Shown here in pieces: positions 26,760 to 35,685 of a DNA stretch of 64,000 bases; position 1 is the stretch's first letter; every line of letters starts with the position of its first letter. The stretch is from LMUY01 sp964244585. GTDB lineage: Bacteria; Pseudomonadota; Alphaproteobacteria; Acetobacterales; Acetobacteraceae. Made by a program: the position numbers and the translations under genes. The stretch spans positions 124,001 through 188,000 of the forward strand of contig CAXTJM010000005.1 of the NCBI GenBank assembly GCA_964244585.1. The letters run 5' to 3'. The notes below the pieces were generated by a model. It saw nothing but the letters and a program-made list of their open reading frames with translations. It was not told the DNA's origin and searched no databases.

Positions 26760-26835
26760 TGCCGACCTCCCCTGCCGCCATGGACGTGCCCGGCATCGCA
26801 TCCAGCCACCCGGCCGGAGCCGGACCGGTCCCGTA

Positions 26836-27945
26836 TCAGGCTAGCAGCGTAGCGGCCATGACGCGATACTCGTCCCAGCTCGGCACGTAGGGGCTCGCCC
26901 GGTTGAAGGGGCTTGCGACCATGCCGTCGACCAGCGCTTCGACCGACTCCACGCGGTAGCCCGCTTCGCGGTAGCTGGCAGGCAGGCCCAGGCTGCGGTT
27001 CAGCGCCCGGAGCGCATCCGGGATGCCGCCGGGGTCGCCGAGGCCCAGCGCGGCGGCCACCCGCGCCGCCTTGGCGGGGGCATGCGGCGCGACCAGCGCC
27101 ACGGTCAGCGGCAGGGCCGCGGCAACCAGCATGCCGTGATGCAGGTCCTGGTCGCCGCACGCCAGCGCGATCGCGTGGGCGGGTCCCAGGCCCTTGTGGA
27201 TCGCCGCCCCGCCGGCGAAGGCGGCGGCCATGAGGGAGGTCCGGGCCGCATCGCCGCCGGGCTCGACGGCGGCCACGATGTCGGCATGGGCGCGGGCGAG
27301 GCCGTCCAGCGCCAGCGCGTCGACGATCGGGTTGGCGGGCTCGGAGAAATACCCCTCGATGCAGTGCGACATGGCGTCGATGCCGGTCGCCGCGACCAGC
27401 CGCCGCGGCAGCGTGCGGGCGAGGTCCGGGTCGCAGATCGCCACGCGGGGCACCAGAAGCGGGCTGCGCGTTCCCACGGCGTGGCTGTGCGGGTCGTCGT
27501 GCAGCGCCGCGACGGGGGAGCTTTCGCTGCCGGTCCCCACCGTGGTGGGCACGGCGACGAGCGGGACCACCGCGGACACGCGCTGGGGCTTGCCTTGCAT
27601 GTCCATAGCGCGGGCAAGGCCGCCCCCGGCGAGCGCGGCAACGAACTTGGCGGTATCCAGCACCGAGCCGCCTCCCACCGCGACGATCCCGTCGCACCCG
27701 GCCGCGCGATAGGCGGCAAAGGCGGCATCGGCGCCGGCAAGCGTCGGGTTCTCCGGCACGTCCAGGAACGGCACGCTGGTTTCGGGGAGCGCCCGCAGGG
27801 CCGTCGCAACGGCGCCCGCCCGTTCCAACCCCCGGTCGCTGAGCAGCAACGGTCGCCGCACCCCCAGCCACGCCAGCTCATCTCCCACCGACGAAAGCGC
27901 CCCGGCGCCGAAAACCAGGCGCGGCAGCGGTAAGACAGCAATCAT
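26836..27945 (-). CDS. Iron-containing alcohol dehydrogenase, maleylacetate-reductase-like
   Basis: A 369-residue NAD(P)-dependent dehydrogenase of the group III metal-dependent family. Visible features: the nucleotide-binding VAVGGGSVLDTAKF (about 88-101), PTTVGTGSESSPVA, and metal-site residues in ATGIDAMSHCIEG, GPAHAIA and DLHHGML. Length and order suit maleylacetate reductase, which reduces maleylacetate to 3-oxoadipate in aromatic ring catabolism, but other members reduce hydroxyacids or aldehydes. ATG at 27945 follows GGGGAGG by five bases. The divergent MFS transporter and the adjacent double MarR suggest a small catabolic unit. Confidence 0.8.
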   Translation of the reverse strand: MIAVLPLPRLVFGAGALSSVGDELAWLGVRRPLLLSDRGLERAGAVATALRALPETSVPFLDVPENPTLAGADAAFAAYRAAGCDGIVAVGGGSVLDTAKFVAALAGGGLARAMDMQGKPQRVSAVVPLVAVPTTVGTGSESSPVAALHDDPHSHAVGTRSPLLVPRVAICDPDLARTLPRRLVAATGIDAMSHCIEGYFSEPANPIVDALALDGLARAHADIVAAVEPGGDAARTSLMAAAFAGGAAIHKGLGPAHAIALACGDQDLHHGMLVAAALPLTVALVAPHAPAKAARVAAALGLGDPGGIPDALRALNRSLGLPASYREAGYRVESVEALVDGMVASPFNRASPYVPSWDEYRVMAATLLA

Positions 27946-28009
27946 CGACGCCTCCCCATGCGGCAGCGGCGTGTTCGCATCGCCTTGCGCCATCTGGCAA
28001 GGGCGTTTA

Positions 28010-28024
28010 GTCAGGTAGCCTGAC
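28010..28024. promoter_or_regulatory. Perfect palindrome, likely MarR-type operator
   Basis: GTCAGGTAGCCTGAC is a perfect inverted repeat of six bases with a 3-base centre, flanked by TTTA and AACG. It sits in the divergent region, 65 bases before the dehydrogenase start and about 150 before the transporter start. The size and dyad shape fit a MarR-family site, and a MarR-type gene lies just beyond the dehydrogenase. Confidence 0.55.
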
Positions 28025-28175
28025 AACGTCAATCGACCGGCAAAACGGCATCGAGCGGACCGGCTGCTCGGGCTCGGCTCCCGGCCGCAAGCCGCCTGAT
28101 CTGCGGCGCACCGGGTTCAAGGTGACGATCTGGCCAGCCCTGTGTAAGGAGCTTCGCTCGGGGGCGGAGGCGGAC

Positions 28176-29471
28176 ATGGCGGAGCAGGTTGACGTGGGCG
28201 GCCGTTGGGCGCGGCTGATCCCGATCGCGTTCGTCACATACAGCCTGGCCTACGTGGACCGGGCCAATTACAGCTTCGGCGCCGCCGGCGGCATGGTCCA
28301 CGACCTGGGCATCACCGCCAGCGCCGGGTCGCTGCTCGGCGCGCTGTTCTTCCTCGGCTATTTCTTCTTCCAGATCCCGGCCGCGATCTATGCCGAACGG
28401 CGCAGCGCCAAGCGGATCGTCTGCGCCAGCCTGGTACTGTGGGGCGGCCTGGCGACCGCGACCGGGTTGGTCAGCAACATCTATGCGCTCTACGTCGACC
28501 GCTTCCTACTCGGCGTGATGGAGAGCGTGTCGTTGCCCGGCATGCTCATCCTGCTGAGCCACTGGTTCACCAAGCCCGAGCGGTCGCGGGCCAACACCTT
28601 CCTCATCCTCGGCAACCCGGTGACGGTGCTGTGGATGTCGGTCGTCTCCGGCTATCTGGTGCAGGTGGTGGGCTGGCGCGGCATGTTCATCATCGAAGGC
28701 GCCCCGCCGATCCTGTGGGCAGTGGTGTTCTGGCTCCTGGTGGACGACACGCCGTCGCAGGCGCGCTGGCTTGCCCCCCACGGCCGGGACCGGCTGGAGC
28801 GGATCCTGGCCGAGGAGCAGCGCGGCATCCCGCCGGTCCGTAATTACGGCGAGGCGTTCCAGTCCCGCACCGTCCAACTGTTGGCCGCGCAGTATTTCAC
28901 CTGGAGCATCGGGGTCTACGGCTTCGTGCTGTGGCTGCCATCGATGCTGACCGCGAGCGGCGGCCGCGGCATCGTGGAAATCGGCTGGCTGTCGGCCGCA
29001 CCATACCTGCTGGCAGCGGTGCTGATGATGGGGGCGTCGGCCCTGTCCGACCGGATCGGCAACCGCCGCGGCCTGGTCTGGCCATTTCTCGTGCTGGGCG
29101 CGGTCGCCTTCTACGCGTCCTACCTGCTCGGCGGCGACAAGTTCTGGCTCGGCTTCGCGCTGTTGGTGGTCGCGGGCGGTGCCATGTACGCGCCCTATGG
29201 ACCTTTCTTCGCATGGATCGCCGAATTGTTGCCGCGCAACGTCTCGGGGGCGGCGATCGCCTTGGTGAATGGCTGCGGTGCCCTGGGATCGTTTCTGGGC
29301 AGCTTCGCGGTCGGCTGGCTGAATGCGGCGACCAGCGGGCCTGGCCTGTCCTATCTGCTGATGGCCGGGTCCCTGGTGGTCAGCGCCGTGCTGACCCTCC
29401 TGATCCGCACGTCACCAGGTGCGGCAGAGCGGAGCGTCATGCCCGGCGTGGCGCATCGGGCGGGGGTATAG
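28176..29471 (+). CDS. MFS transporter, anion:cation symporter type
   Basis: A 431-residue 12-helix inner-membrane permease. The first loop YVDRANYSFGAAGGM and GYFFFQIPAAIYAERRSAKR match the organic-anion (ACS) branch of the major facilitator superfamily, whose members import sugar acids and aromatic acids. ATG at 28176 lies five bases after GGAGG; a GTG at 28122 would add 18 residues without a ribosome site. Divergent from the maleylacetate-reductase-like gene across a MarR-like palindrome, it is a plausible uptake system for that pathway's substrate. Confidence 0.88.
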   Translation: MAEQVDVGGRWARLIPIAFVTYSLAYVDRANYSFGAAGGMVHDLGITASAGSLLGALFFLGYFFFQIPAAIYAERRSAKRIVCASLVLWGGLATATGLVSNIYALYVDRFLLGVMESVSLPGMLILLSHWFTKPERSRANTFLILGNPVTVLWMSVVSGYLVQVVGWRGMFIIEGAPPILWAVVFWLLVDDTPSQARWLAPHGRDRLERILAEEQRGIPPVRNYGEAFQSRTVQLLAAQYFTWSIGVYGFVLWLPSMLTASGGRGIVEIGWLSAAPYLLAAVLMMGASALSDRIGNRRGLVWPFLVLGAVAFYASYLLGGDKFWLGFALLVVAGGAMYAPYGPFFAWIAELLPRNVSGAAIALVNGCGALGSFLGSFAVGWLNAATSGPGLSYLLMAGSLVVSAVLTLLIRTSPGAAERSVMPGVAHRAGV

Positions 29472-29474
29472 CGC

Positions 29475-30053
29475 TCAGCGCCGGGCCGCTGCGACCTCCC
29501 GTCCGCGCCCGCCATTCTCCATGAACTCGGCCAAATGGGGACGCCGCTCCAGTTGCAGCTTGTAGAGGGCGTGCGCGGCCGCGACCAGCGTGCCGCCGCG
29601 CTGCAACAGGGCATCGCCGAGTTCGATCAGCCGCAGGTTCGGCCAGGCCTTCTCGCGGATCTCGTGGACCATCCCAAGGATCGTCGCGGCTGGCTGGTCC
29701 GGCAGGGCCTGGGCGAGGATCAGCGCCATGGAGGCGGTGGATCGCGAAATTCCGGCATGGCAATGCACCAGCAGACGGGCCGACGCCGCGGGTTCGGCCA
29801 GCAGGTCACGGCCGAAGGCGAGGATGCGGCGGACGTCCTCCGCATCGGGCGCCCGCTGGCCAGGCGTGTCCTCGATGATGTCGTCGAACCGCAGCTCCAG
29901 CTTCACGTGCTCGCCGAACGTTCCGAAGGCCTCGGGTACGGGAAACTCGGGGTCGAGGATGGACAGGACATGGCTAGCGCCCAGCGTGGCGTGTCCGTCC
30001 AGTTCCTCGAGTCCGCAGACGGTGATGCCGAAGGGCAGCGTCGGCATGGTCAT
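29475..30053 (-). CDS. Dual-specificity / tyrosine phosphatase family protein
   Basis: A 192-residue cytosolic protein with the Cys-x5-Arg phosphatase loop in LLVHCHAGISRSTASMALI (about 100-118). The Asp-containing general-acid region RFDDIIEDTPGQRAPDAEDV lies about 40 residues before it. The N-terminal GITVCGLEEL and SHVLSILDP match the atypical dual-specificity fold. Such proteins in bacteria dephosphorylate proteins or small phospho-compounds; the substrate is unknown. It ends 3 bases from the transporter stop, convergent. The ATG at 30053 is preceded by GGAGGGAGA. Confidence 0.82.
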   Translation of the reverse strand: MTMPTLPFGITVCGLEELDGHATLGASHVLSILDPEFPVPEAFGTFGEHVKLELRFDDIIEDTPGQRAPDAEDVRRILAFGRDLLAEPAASARLLVHCHAGISRSTASMALILAQALPDQPAATILGMVHEIREKAWPNLRLIELGDALLQRGGTLVAAAHALYKLQLERRPHLAEFMENGGRGREVAAARR

Positions 30054-30158
30054 GCATCTCCCTCCCTCCGGCGGCGTCGGGTCTTGCCGGGTTGGCCAGC
30101 TTACCCGATAGTCCGGCGCAACGAAACAACCGCCCGCGCGAGGGTCTGGGAGGCGACG

Positions 30159-30632
30159 ATGCCGAAGGTCACACTGCGCCGCGTCATCCTGGCCGCGACC
30201 GTGCCGGCTGCGTTCCTGGCCGGGCTGCTGGCGGCCCGCACGACGCCGCCGGCGCGCGCGCAAGCGCCGGTGCTCCAGCCGCAGGTCATCGACCTGGCGG
30301 CGATCACCGATGCCGAACTGGGCAATATCATCCCCGGCCTGGGCACGCTGCGGTCGCGCACGCTGGTGGTGCAGCCGACGGGCACGATGGCCGTGCAGAC
30401 CGGCAACGTGCCGAAGCACACCCACGCCGATGCCAACGAGTTCCAGTACGTCATCTCCGGCAGCGGCACGTTCTGGCTGGGCGACCAGCAGCGGCAGATC
30501 CATCCCGGCGACCTCATCGTCATCCCGAAGGGCACGGTGCATGCCGGCTCGGTCATCAGCGACGGCGAGTTGAAGGTGCTGGCGATCAAGCTGCCGCCGC
30601 AGGCGCCGGACGATCTGCACCTCGTGCCCTAG
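30159..30632 (+). CDS. Exported cupin-domain protein
   Basis: A 157-residue protein with an N-terminal signal or anchor (ILAATVPAAFLAGLLAA) followed by ARAQAP. One cupin barrel holds both conserved motifs: HTHADANEFQYVISGSGTFW with metal-ligand His/His/Glu, and IHPGDLIVIPKGTVHAG with the last His. Single-domain periplasmic cupins are of varied function, so no substrate is assigned. ATG at 30159 follows GGGAGG by five bases. Confidence 0.82.
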   Translation: MPKVTLRRVILAATVPAAFLAGLLAARTTPPARAQAPVLQPQVIDLAAITDAELGNIIPGLGTLRSRTLVVQPTGTMAVQTGNVPKHTHADANEFQYVISGSGTFWLGDQQRQIHPGDLIVIPKGTVHAGSVISDGELKVLAIKLPPQAPDDLHLVP

Positions 30633-30639
30633 CGCCGGG

Positions 30640-31386
30640 TCATACGGCGGCCGGTCCCGCCTTGCGGCAGAGCAGCAGCACGCCGGCCAGGCCGGTCAGG
30701 TCCGGCAGCCCGTCCTGCAGCACCAGCGGCGGTGCGCGGCGCAGGCCCAGGGGCATGAACACCTGGTTGTACCACCACATCGCGCGGTCCGGCTGATGGC
30801 GCAGGAACCAGATACCCACGTCGAGCAGCCGGGATGACCGCGGCAGCATGCCGGCCGGGGCACTGCGCTCCACCGTGAAGCCATGCGTGCCGAGCAGCGT
30901 CACCAGCGCCGCGGGGTCGTAGCGGCGGTGATGGCCCACCGCCTCGTCGAAGGCGGTCCAGGCGGTCTGGTGCAAGGGCACGGAGAGCAGGAGCCCCGCA
31001 CCGGGCGCCGCCACGCGCGACAGTTCGGCAAAGGCGGCGGCGTCGTCGGCCACGTGCTCCACGACGTCCAGCGCGCCCACCACGTCGAAGCTGCCCCCGG
31101 CAAACGGCAAGGCGGCGGCCAGCCCGGCGGCAGGCCGGCCGCCACCGGCACGCAACGGGCGCAATGCCACGAGGCTGATGTCGACGAACACGGTGCCGGG
31201 GATCGGCAGGCGCGGCCGCAATCCGGCGCCGAGTTCCAGGCAACGCGTGCCGGGCCGGCAAAGCGCCTGGACCAGCGGCCAGGTGTTGAACCGCTCCGGC
31301 CCGATCAGCCGGGCGGCGGCCCATAACCCGTCGTAGAAGGTGCGGTTCGCGGCAAGCAGCGGGTCATCGCTCAGGCCGTGCGCCAC
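30640..31386 (-). CDS. Class I SAM-dependent methyltransferase
   Basis: A 248-residue soluble enzyme with the SAM-binding motif I CLELGAGLRPRLP (about 46-58), an acidic motif II in GTVFVDIS, and the post-motif FDVVGALDVVEHVAD typical of the Methyltransf_11 group. The substrate is not evident. The start is taken as GTG at 31386, which overlaps the upstream hydrolase by 16 bases; its ribosome site is weak, so the exact start is uncertain. It ends 7 bases from the convergent cupin gene. Confidence 0.8.
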   Translation of the reverse strand: MAHGLSDDPLLAANRTFYDGLWAAARLIGPERFNTWPLVQALCRPGTRCLELGAGLRPRLPIPGTVFVDISLVALRPLRAGGGRPAAGLAAALPFAGGSFDVVGALDVVEHVADDAAAFAELSRVAAPGAGLLLSVPLHQTAWTAFDEAVGHHRRYDPAALVTLLGTHGFTVERSAPAGMLPRSSRLLDVGIWFLRHQPDRAMWWYNQVFMPLGLRRAPPLVLQDGLPDLTGLAGVLLLCRKAGPAAV

Positions 31387-32198
31387 TCGTCGGCGCGCTT
31401 GGCGACGCGGCCCTCCCGTTCCAGCTTGAGCAGGTGCGCCAACACGTTGCGCTCGGCAGCCATCTTCAGGATGGGATCGATCTTGGAATACAGCGCGTCC
31501 ACCAATCCCATCGTGCTGCGCGGCCCGTCCAGCAATGCCTTGGCGATGGCCTGCTCGCGGCCGACCCGGTGGTCCAGCAGGGCCGCGACATAAGGATGCG
31601 GGTCGGGCATCGGCGGACCATGGCCAGGCAGGTACAGCGTGTCCGACGGCCGATCCAACAGTCGCTGCAGGCTGCTGAAATAAGCCGCCATGTCGCCGCC
31701 GGGCGGGCTGACGACGCTGGACGACCAGCTCATCACATGGTCCGCGCTGAACAGGATCCCGTCGGGCCGGGCGAAGCACACGTGGTCCGCGGCATGGCCC
31801 GGCGTGAACAGGGCCTGCATCCCCGCCACCACGTCGCCGTCATGGATCGGGAAATCGGGGGTGAAGCCCTCGGTATCGCTGCGATGCCAGCCATGGACCG
31901 GCGCATCGGTTTCCGCCTTCAGCCCCGCCAGGGCGCCCAGATGGTCGCGATGCGTGTGGCTCAGCAGGATACGCACGATCGGACCGGGCGAGAGCCGCAG
32001 GATGTCCGCCACATGGGCGGGCTGGTCCGGGCCGGGGTCCAGCACGGTGACGCCGTCGGCATCCTCGATCAGGTAGGTGTTGGTGCCGTGATAGGTCATG
32101 CGGCCCGGATTGTCCGCGACGATGCGGCCGATCCCAGGGCGCACCGGGTGCAGTACGCCGCGCTGGGGCACCGGCTCGGTCAGGAAGGCCACATTCAC
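31371..32198 (-). CDS. Metallo-beta-lactamase-fold hydrolase
   Basis: A 275-residue soluble hydrolase with the zinc motif SHTHRDHLGA (HxHxDH, about 78-87), downstream His in FTPGHAADHVCF and ADHVMSW, and a last LPGHGPP. The C-terminal winged-helix tail (MAAERNVLAHLLKLEREGRV) places it with the LACTB2-like group of thioester or nuclease hydrolases. The start is GTG at 32198, overlapping the stop of the MaoC-type gene by 4 bases, so the two are coupled. An acyl-CoA or related thioesterase role would fit that neighbour, but this is inference. Confidence 0.85.
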   Translation of the reverse strand: MNVAFLTEPVPQRGVLHPVRPGIGRIVADNPGRMTYHGTNTYLIEDADGVTVLDPGPDQPAHVADILRLSPGPIVRILLSHTHRDHLGALAGLKAETDAPVHGWHRSDTEGFTPDFPIHDGDVVAGMQALFTPGHAADHVCFARPDGILFSADHVMSWSSSVVSPPGGDMAAYFSSLQRLLDRPSDTLYLPGHGPPMPDPHPYVAALLDHRVGREQAIAKALLDGPRSTMGLVDALYSKIDPILKMAAERNVLAHLLKLEREGRVAKRADEWRTA

Positions 32199-33007
32199 TC
32201 TCCGGCTTCGGCGGTCATGCAGACGGCGCCCGTCGCGTCCCGGGTGCGCAGGCGGTGGCCATCCGCTACCCGCCACGCCTCGATCTGGAGCGGGGTGCCG
32301 ACAAAGGCCGGCCGCCTGCCGCGGAAGGCGAAGCGGCGCAGCGGCGCCAGCCCGGCCGCCAGCATCGCCATCCAGGTGGCCTGCAACGGCCCGTGCACGA
32401 CCAGCCCGGGATAGCCCTCTTCCTGGCGCACGTAATCCGCATCGTAGTGGATGCGGTGGCCGTTCCCCGTCAGCGCGGAGTAGCGGAACAGCAGAACCGG
32501 GTCGGGACGGACCTCGCGCGCTGCGGCGGCGTCGACCGGCGGAGCCGGATCGCCCGGCTTCACCGCCTCACCCTCCGCGCCGCGGTAGACGATATCCTGC
32601 TCCTCCGTGATCGCCCGGCCGGTCGGGCCGTCGATCTCGTGACGCACGGTCACGAACACCAGGCGTCCGGACCCGCCCTCCTTTTCCGCGACGGAGAGGA
32701 TCGTGCTGGTGCGGGTCGCCACCTCGCCGACATGCAGCGGCGCATGGAATTGCAGTCGCCCGCCCGCCCACATGCGCCGCGGCAGGTCATGGACCGGCGG
32801 CAGGAAACCGCCGCGTTTCGGATGCCCGTCCGGTCCCAGGCCGCTGGCCGGTACCCAGTCCGCGAACAACATCCAATGCCATAGCGGCGGCAGGACCCGG
32901 TCGGGACGGTCCACGTCCAACGTTGCGGCCAGGCCGTGTACCAGATGCGGCCACACCGTGTCGGTCCGAGTCTCGCTGCGGCCGGCATAGTCGTCGTACG
33001 CGCTCAT
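32195..33007 (-). CDS. MaoC-like / FAS1-type dehydratase (mesaconyl-C4-CoA hydratase-like)
   Basis: A 270-residue double-hotdog protein. The N-half carries RRMWAGGRLQFHAPLHVGEV and the C-half the hydratase motif in LLFRYSALTGNGHRIHYDADYVRQEEGYPGLVVHG split over positions about 172-207, with the catalytic Asp/His pair of the MaoC fold near HRIHYD. Proteins of this layout hydrate mesaconyl-C4-CoA or 3-methylfumaryl-CoA or act as type II dehydratases. Nothing nearby pins the substrate. It overlaps genes on both sides by 4 bases, forming a tight leftward operon with the SGNH hydrolase and the beta-lactamase-fold hydrolase. Confidence 0.82.
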   Translation of the reverse strand: MSAYDDYAGRSETRTDTVWPHLVHGLAATLDVDRPDRVLPPLWHWMLFADWVPASGLGPDGHPKRGGFLPPVHDLPRRMWAGGRLQFHAPLHVGEVATRTSTILSVAEKEGGSGRLVFVTVRHEIDGPTGRAITEEQDIVYRGAEGEAVKPGDPAPPVDAAAAREVRPDPVLLFRYSALTGNGHRIHYDADYVRQEEGYPGLVVHGPLQATWMAMLAAGLAPLRRFAFRGRRPAFVGTPLQIEAWRVADGHRLRTRDATGAVCMTAEAGE

Positions 33008-34383
33008 TGCGGCGCCGCCTCCCCCGCGTCCGGTGCGGGGGCCGGCCGGGGCCTGGCCGGCGGGCGGAGCGGCGCGGGCGACAGCAGGCGCAGCTCGATC
33101 GCATTGCCCATCGCCAGGTAGCCCGCCCGGTTCGGATGCAGCTTGTCGCCCACGCCGCCCGTCGTGGATGGCGGCACGAAGTCCGGCCGCAGCTCCCCCG
33201 TGCGCGGGTCGATGGTGGCAGCATCGAAATCGACCACCGCGTCGAACAGCCCCGGCTTGCGGATCATGTCGTTCAATGCGTGGCGCCGGTTGTCGGTGTC
33301 GGCCGTGCCGTAGCCGGGATTGGTGCTGCCGCGGCTGCTGGTGAGCGTGCCGCCCAGCAGCTTGGCGCCCTTGATCTTGGCCCGGATGCGGTCGATCACC
33401 CCCCGTATCGCGCTGGCCACATTGCCCGGCGGGGCGTTGGCCGCACCGAGGTCGTTGATCCCCTCCAGCCAGATCACGTCGGTGACGCCGGACAGGCCCA
33501 GCAGGTCGCGGTCCAGCCGTGCGGCCGCGGACGGGCCGCCGGAAAACGGCTTGTCCGGGCCGTACTCGGCCGGACCCGCCACCTGGTTGCCGCCGATCCC
33601 GGCGTCGACGACGGAGACGCGCTGCCCGGCCACCGCGTGCAGGCGACGGGACAGGACGTCCGGCCAGCGGTCATCCCCGTTCAGGGTGGACGCCGTGCCG
33701 TCCGTGATGCTGTCGCCGAAGCACACGATCACGCGCGTATCGGCCGTCAGGGCGGCATCCGCCGCATCCAGGAAGTACCAGGACGTGGTACTGTTCGGAT
33801 AGGCGCTGTCATCCTCCAGTTCCCCGATGGCGCCCGCGTCGGGGGCCGTGACGTACGAGGTGGTCATCGCCTTGGCGTGCCAGGTCATCGGCCCGCTATC
33901 GCCCGGAATGTGGAACGTCACGGCAAGCTTGCGGCCCGCCAGGTCCGGGGCCGCCGGGTCGCGGACGAACGGCAGGGTGACCGCGTCGGACCAGAGCTGT
34001 GCTCCGGGCGCCACGGTGACGGTCTTCTTGCCCGCGAACGTGACCGGCCGGTTGGTGCCGGGCGCCACCGCCGCCCCGCTCATCTGCAGGCCGGCGAACA
34101 CGGTGTCGAACGTCACCGGCTTGGTGCCGAACGCATTGGAGAAGCGGAACCGAACCTGATGCGACCACACGTCCGGCTTGATGATCAGCCGGAAGCTCTG
34201 CTCGTGCGAGCCGGTCTCCGGATGGGGAAAGGCGAAGGACAGGTCCGGCTGGGCGGAGGGGTTGCCCGACGGGTACGGTCCCTGGTCCGACCCGGTCCAC
34301 ACGGTGGCCCAATGCTGCGCCATGGCGGGCGTGGCGGTGAGGGCGAGCGTGGCAGCGAGCAGCGTTCTCGTCGGCAATGGCAT
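33004..34383 (-). CDS. Secreted SGNH/GDSL hydrolase
   Basis: A 459-residue exported esterase-type hydrolase with a signal peptide (TLLAATLALTATPAMAQ). After a beta-rich N-domain of about 200 residues it carries block I FGDSITDG (nucleophile Ser near residue 225), block II Gly in GIGGNQV, block III in WLEGINDLG and block V GDKLHPN (catalytic Asp/His near 417). This two-part layout is common in secreted carbohydrate or lipid esterases. ATG at 34383 has GGAG seven bases upstream; an earlier start at 34428 would put extra residues before the signal. Confidence 0.88.
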   Translation of the reverse strand: MPLPTRTLLAATLALTATPAMAQHWATVWTGSDQGPYPSGNPSAQPDLSFAFPHPETGSHEQSFRLIIKPDVWSHQVRFRFSNAFGTKPVTFDTVFAGLQMSGAAVAPGTNRPVTFAGKKTVTVAPGAQLWSDAVTLPFVRDPAAPDLAGRKLAVTFHIPGDSGPMTWHAKAMTTSYVTAPDAGAIGELEDDSAYPNSTTSWYFLDAADAALTADTRVIVCFGDSITDGTASTLNGDDRWPDVLSRRLHAVAGQRVSVVDAGIGGNQVAGPAEYGPDKPFSGGPSAAARLDRDLLGLSGVTDVIWLEGINDLGAANAPPGNVASAIRGVIDRIRAKIKGAKLLGGTLTSSRGSTNPGYGTADTDNRRHALNDMIRKPGLFDAVVDFDAATIDPRTGELRPDFVPPSTTGGVGDKLHPNRAGYLAMGNAIELRLLSPAPLRPPARPRPAPAPDAGEAAPQ

Positions 34384-34441
34384 CCGGGGGCTCCGCACGG
34401 CGGCGGAGAGTGTCACCGGCGGCGCCATCGCTCAATAGGCG

Positions 34442-35680
34442 TCAGGTCACGCGGTTGCGGGTGCGGAAGCGCGGGTCGTCCCAGGCGCGCGTGGCCATCA
34501 CGTCCTGGAGCGCGAGGGCGGCCTCCCACAAATCGACGTAGCGAAGATACAGCGGCGTGATGCCGAGCCGGATGATGTCGGGCGTGCGGAAATCGCCGAT
34601 GACGCCGCGGCCGATCAGCGCCTGCATGATGGCGTACGCCTCCGGATGGCGGAACGAAACCTGGCTGCCGCGCGCGCCCGGCTCGGTGGGGGTGGCCTGC
34701 TCCAGCCCGGCATCCGGGCAGGCCTGGGCCACCAGCGCCATCAACAGGGCGGCCTGGTGCAGCGACTTGGCCCGCACCGCCGCCATAGGCGCGCGCAGGG
34801 CGAGGTCCACCCCCACCTCCAGCGCGGCCATGGCGATGATGGAGGGCGTTCCAACCGTGGCGCGGGCGATGCCGGGCGCGGGACGGTAGCTGCCGTGGAA
34901 CCCGAACGGCTCGGCATGGCCCAGCCACCCGGTGAGCGGATAGCGCGCCTCTGCCTGCAACCGCCCGGCGACGTAGAGGAAGGCCGGTGCGCCCGGGCCG
35001 CCATTGAGGAACTTGTAGCCGCAGCCCACGGCCAGGTCGGCATCGGCGGCGGCGAGGTCCACCGGGACCGCACCGGCCGAGTGCGCCAGGTCCCAGAGCG
35101 TGAGGGCGCCGGCCGCGTGGGCCGCCGCCGTCAGCGCCGCCATGTCGTGCATGGCGCCGGTGCGGTAGTCGACATGGGTCAGCATCAGCACCGCGACGTC
35201 CGGGCCGAGCGCGAACGCGATTGTACCCGGCTCGACCAGCCGCAATTCGTGCTGCTGCCCCAGCAGCGCGATCAAGCCCTCCGCGATATAGAGATCGGTC
35301 GGGAAATTTCCCGCCTCGGACACGATCACGCGGCGGTCGGGCCGAAGACGCAGCGCCACGCCCAGCGCCTTGAACACATTGACGGAGGTGGAGTCCGCCG
35401 CGATGACGCAGCCGGGCGGGGCGCCCAGCAACCGGCCGATCTTGTCGCCGACCCGCTCCGGCAGGCCGATCCACCCGGCATCGTTCCACGATCGGATCAG
35501 CCCCTCGCCCCATTCCTGCGCCACGACCGCGGCGACCCGGGCTGGCGTGGCTGCCGGCAGTGGTCCCAGCGAGTTGCCGTCCAGGTAGACGATGCCGTCC
35601 GGCATGACGAAGTCCTGCCGGAACGCCGCCAGCGGATCGGCCCGGTCCAGCGCCGCCAGGTCGGCCCGCGTGATCGCCAT
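34442..35680 (-). CDS. kynU: Kynureninase
   Basis: A 412-residue pyridoxal-phosphate enzyme that cleaves kynurenine to anthranilate and alanine in tryptophan breakdown. Visible features: YLDGNSLGPLP near the N-terminus, ADSTSVNVFKAL, LTHVDYRTGAMHDM, WDLAHSAGAVPVDL with the cofactor-binding Asp, and the lysine that anchors the cofactor in GCGYKFLNGGPGAP (about residue 222). Length is normal. Tryptophan dioxygenase and formamidase genes are not in the window. It starts with ATG at 35680, 5 bases after the isocitrate dehydrogenase stop, so they share a transcript. Confidence 0.93.
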   Translation of the reverse strand: MAITRADLAALDRADPLAAFRQDFVMPDGIVYLDGNSLGPLPAATPARVAAVVAQEWGEGLIRSWNDAGWIGLPERVGDKIGRLLGAPPGCVIAADSTSVNVFKALGVALRLRPDRRVIVSEAGNFPTDLYIAEGLIALLGQQHELRLVEPGTIAFALGPDVAVLMLTHVDYRTGAMHDMAALTAAAHAAGALTLWDLAHSAGAVPVDLAAADADLAVGCGYKFLNGGPGAPAFLYVAGRLQAEARYPLTGWLGHAEPFGFHGSYRPAPGIARATVGTPSIIAMAALEVGVDLALRAPMAAVRAKSLHQAALLMALVAQACPDAGLEQATPTEPGARGSQVSFRHPEAYAIMQALIGRGVIGDFRTPDIIRLGITPLYLRYVDLWEAALALQDVMATRAWDDPRFRTRNRVT

Positions 35681-35685
35681 GCCTG

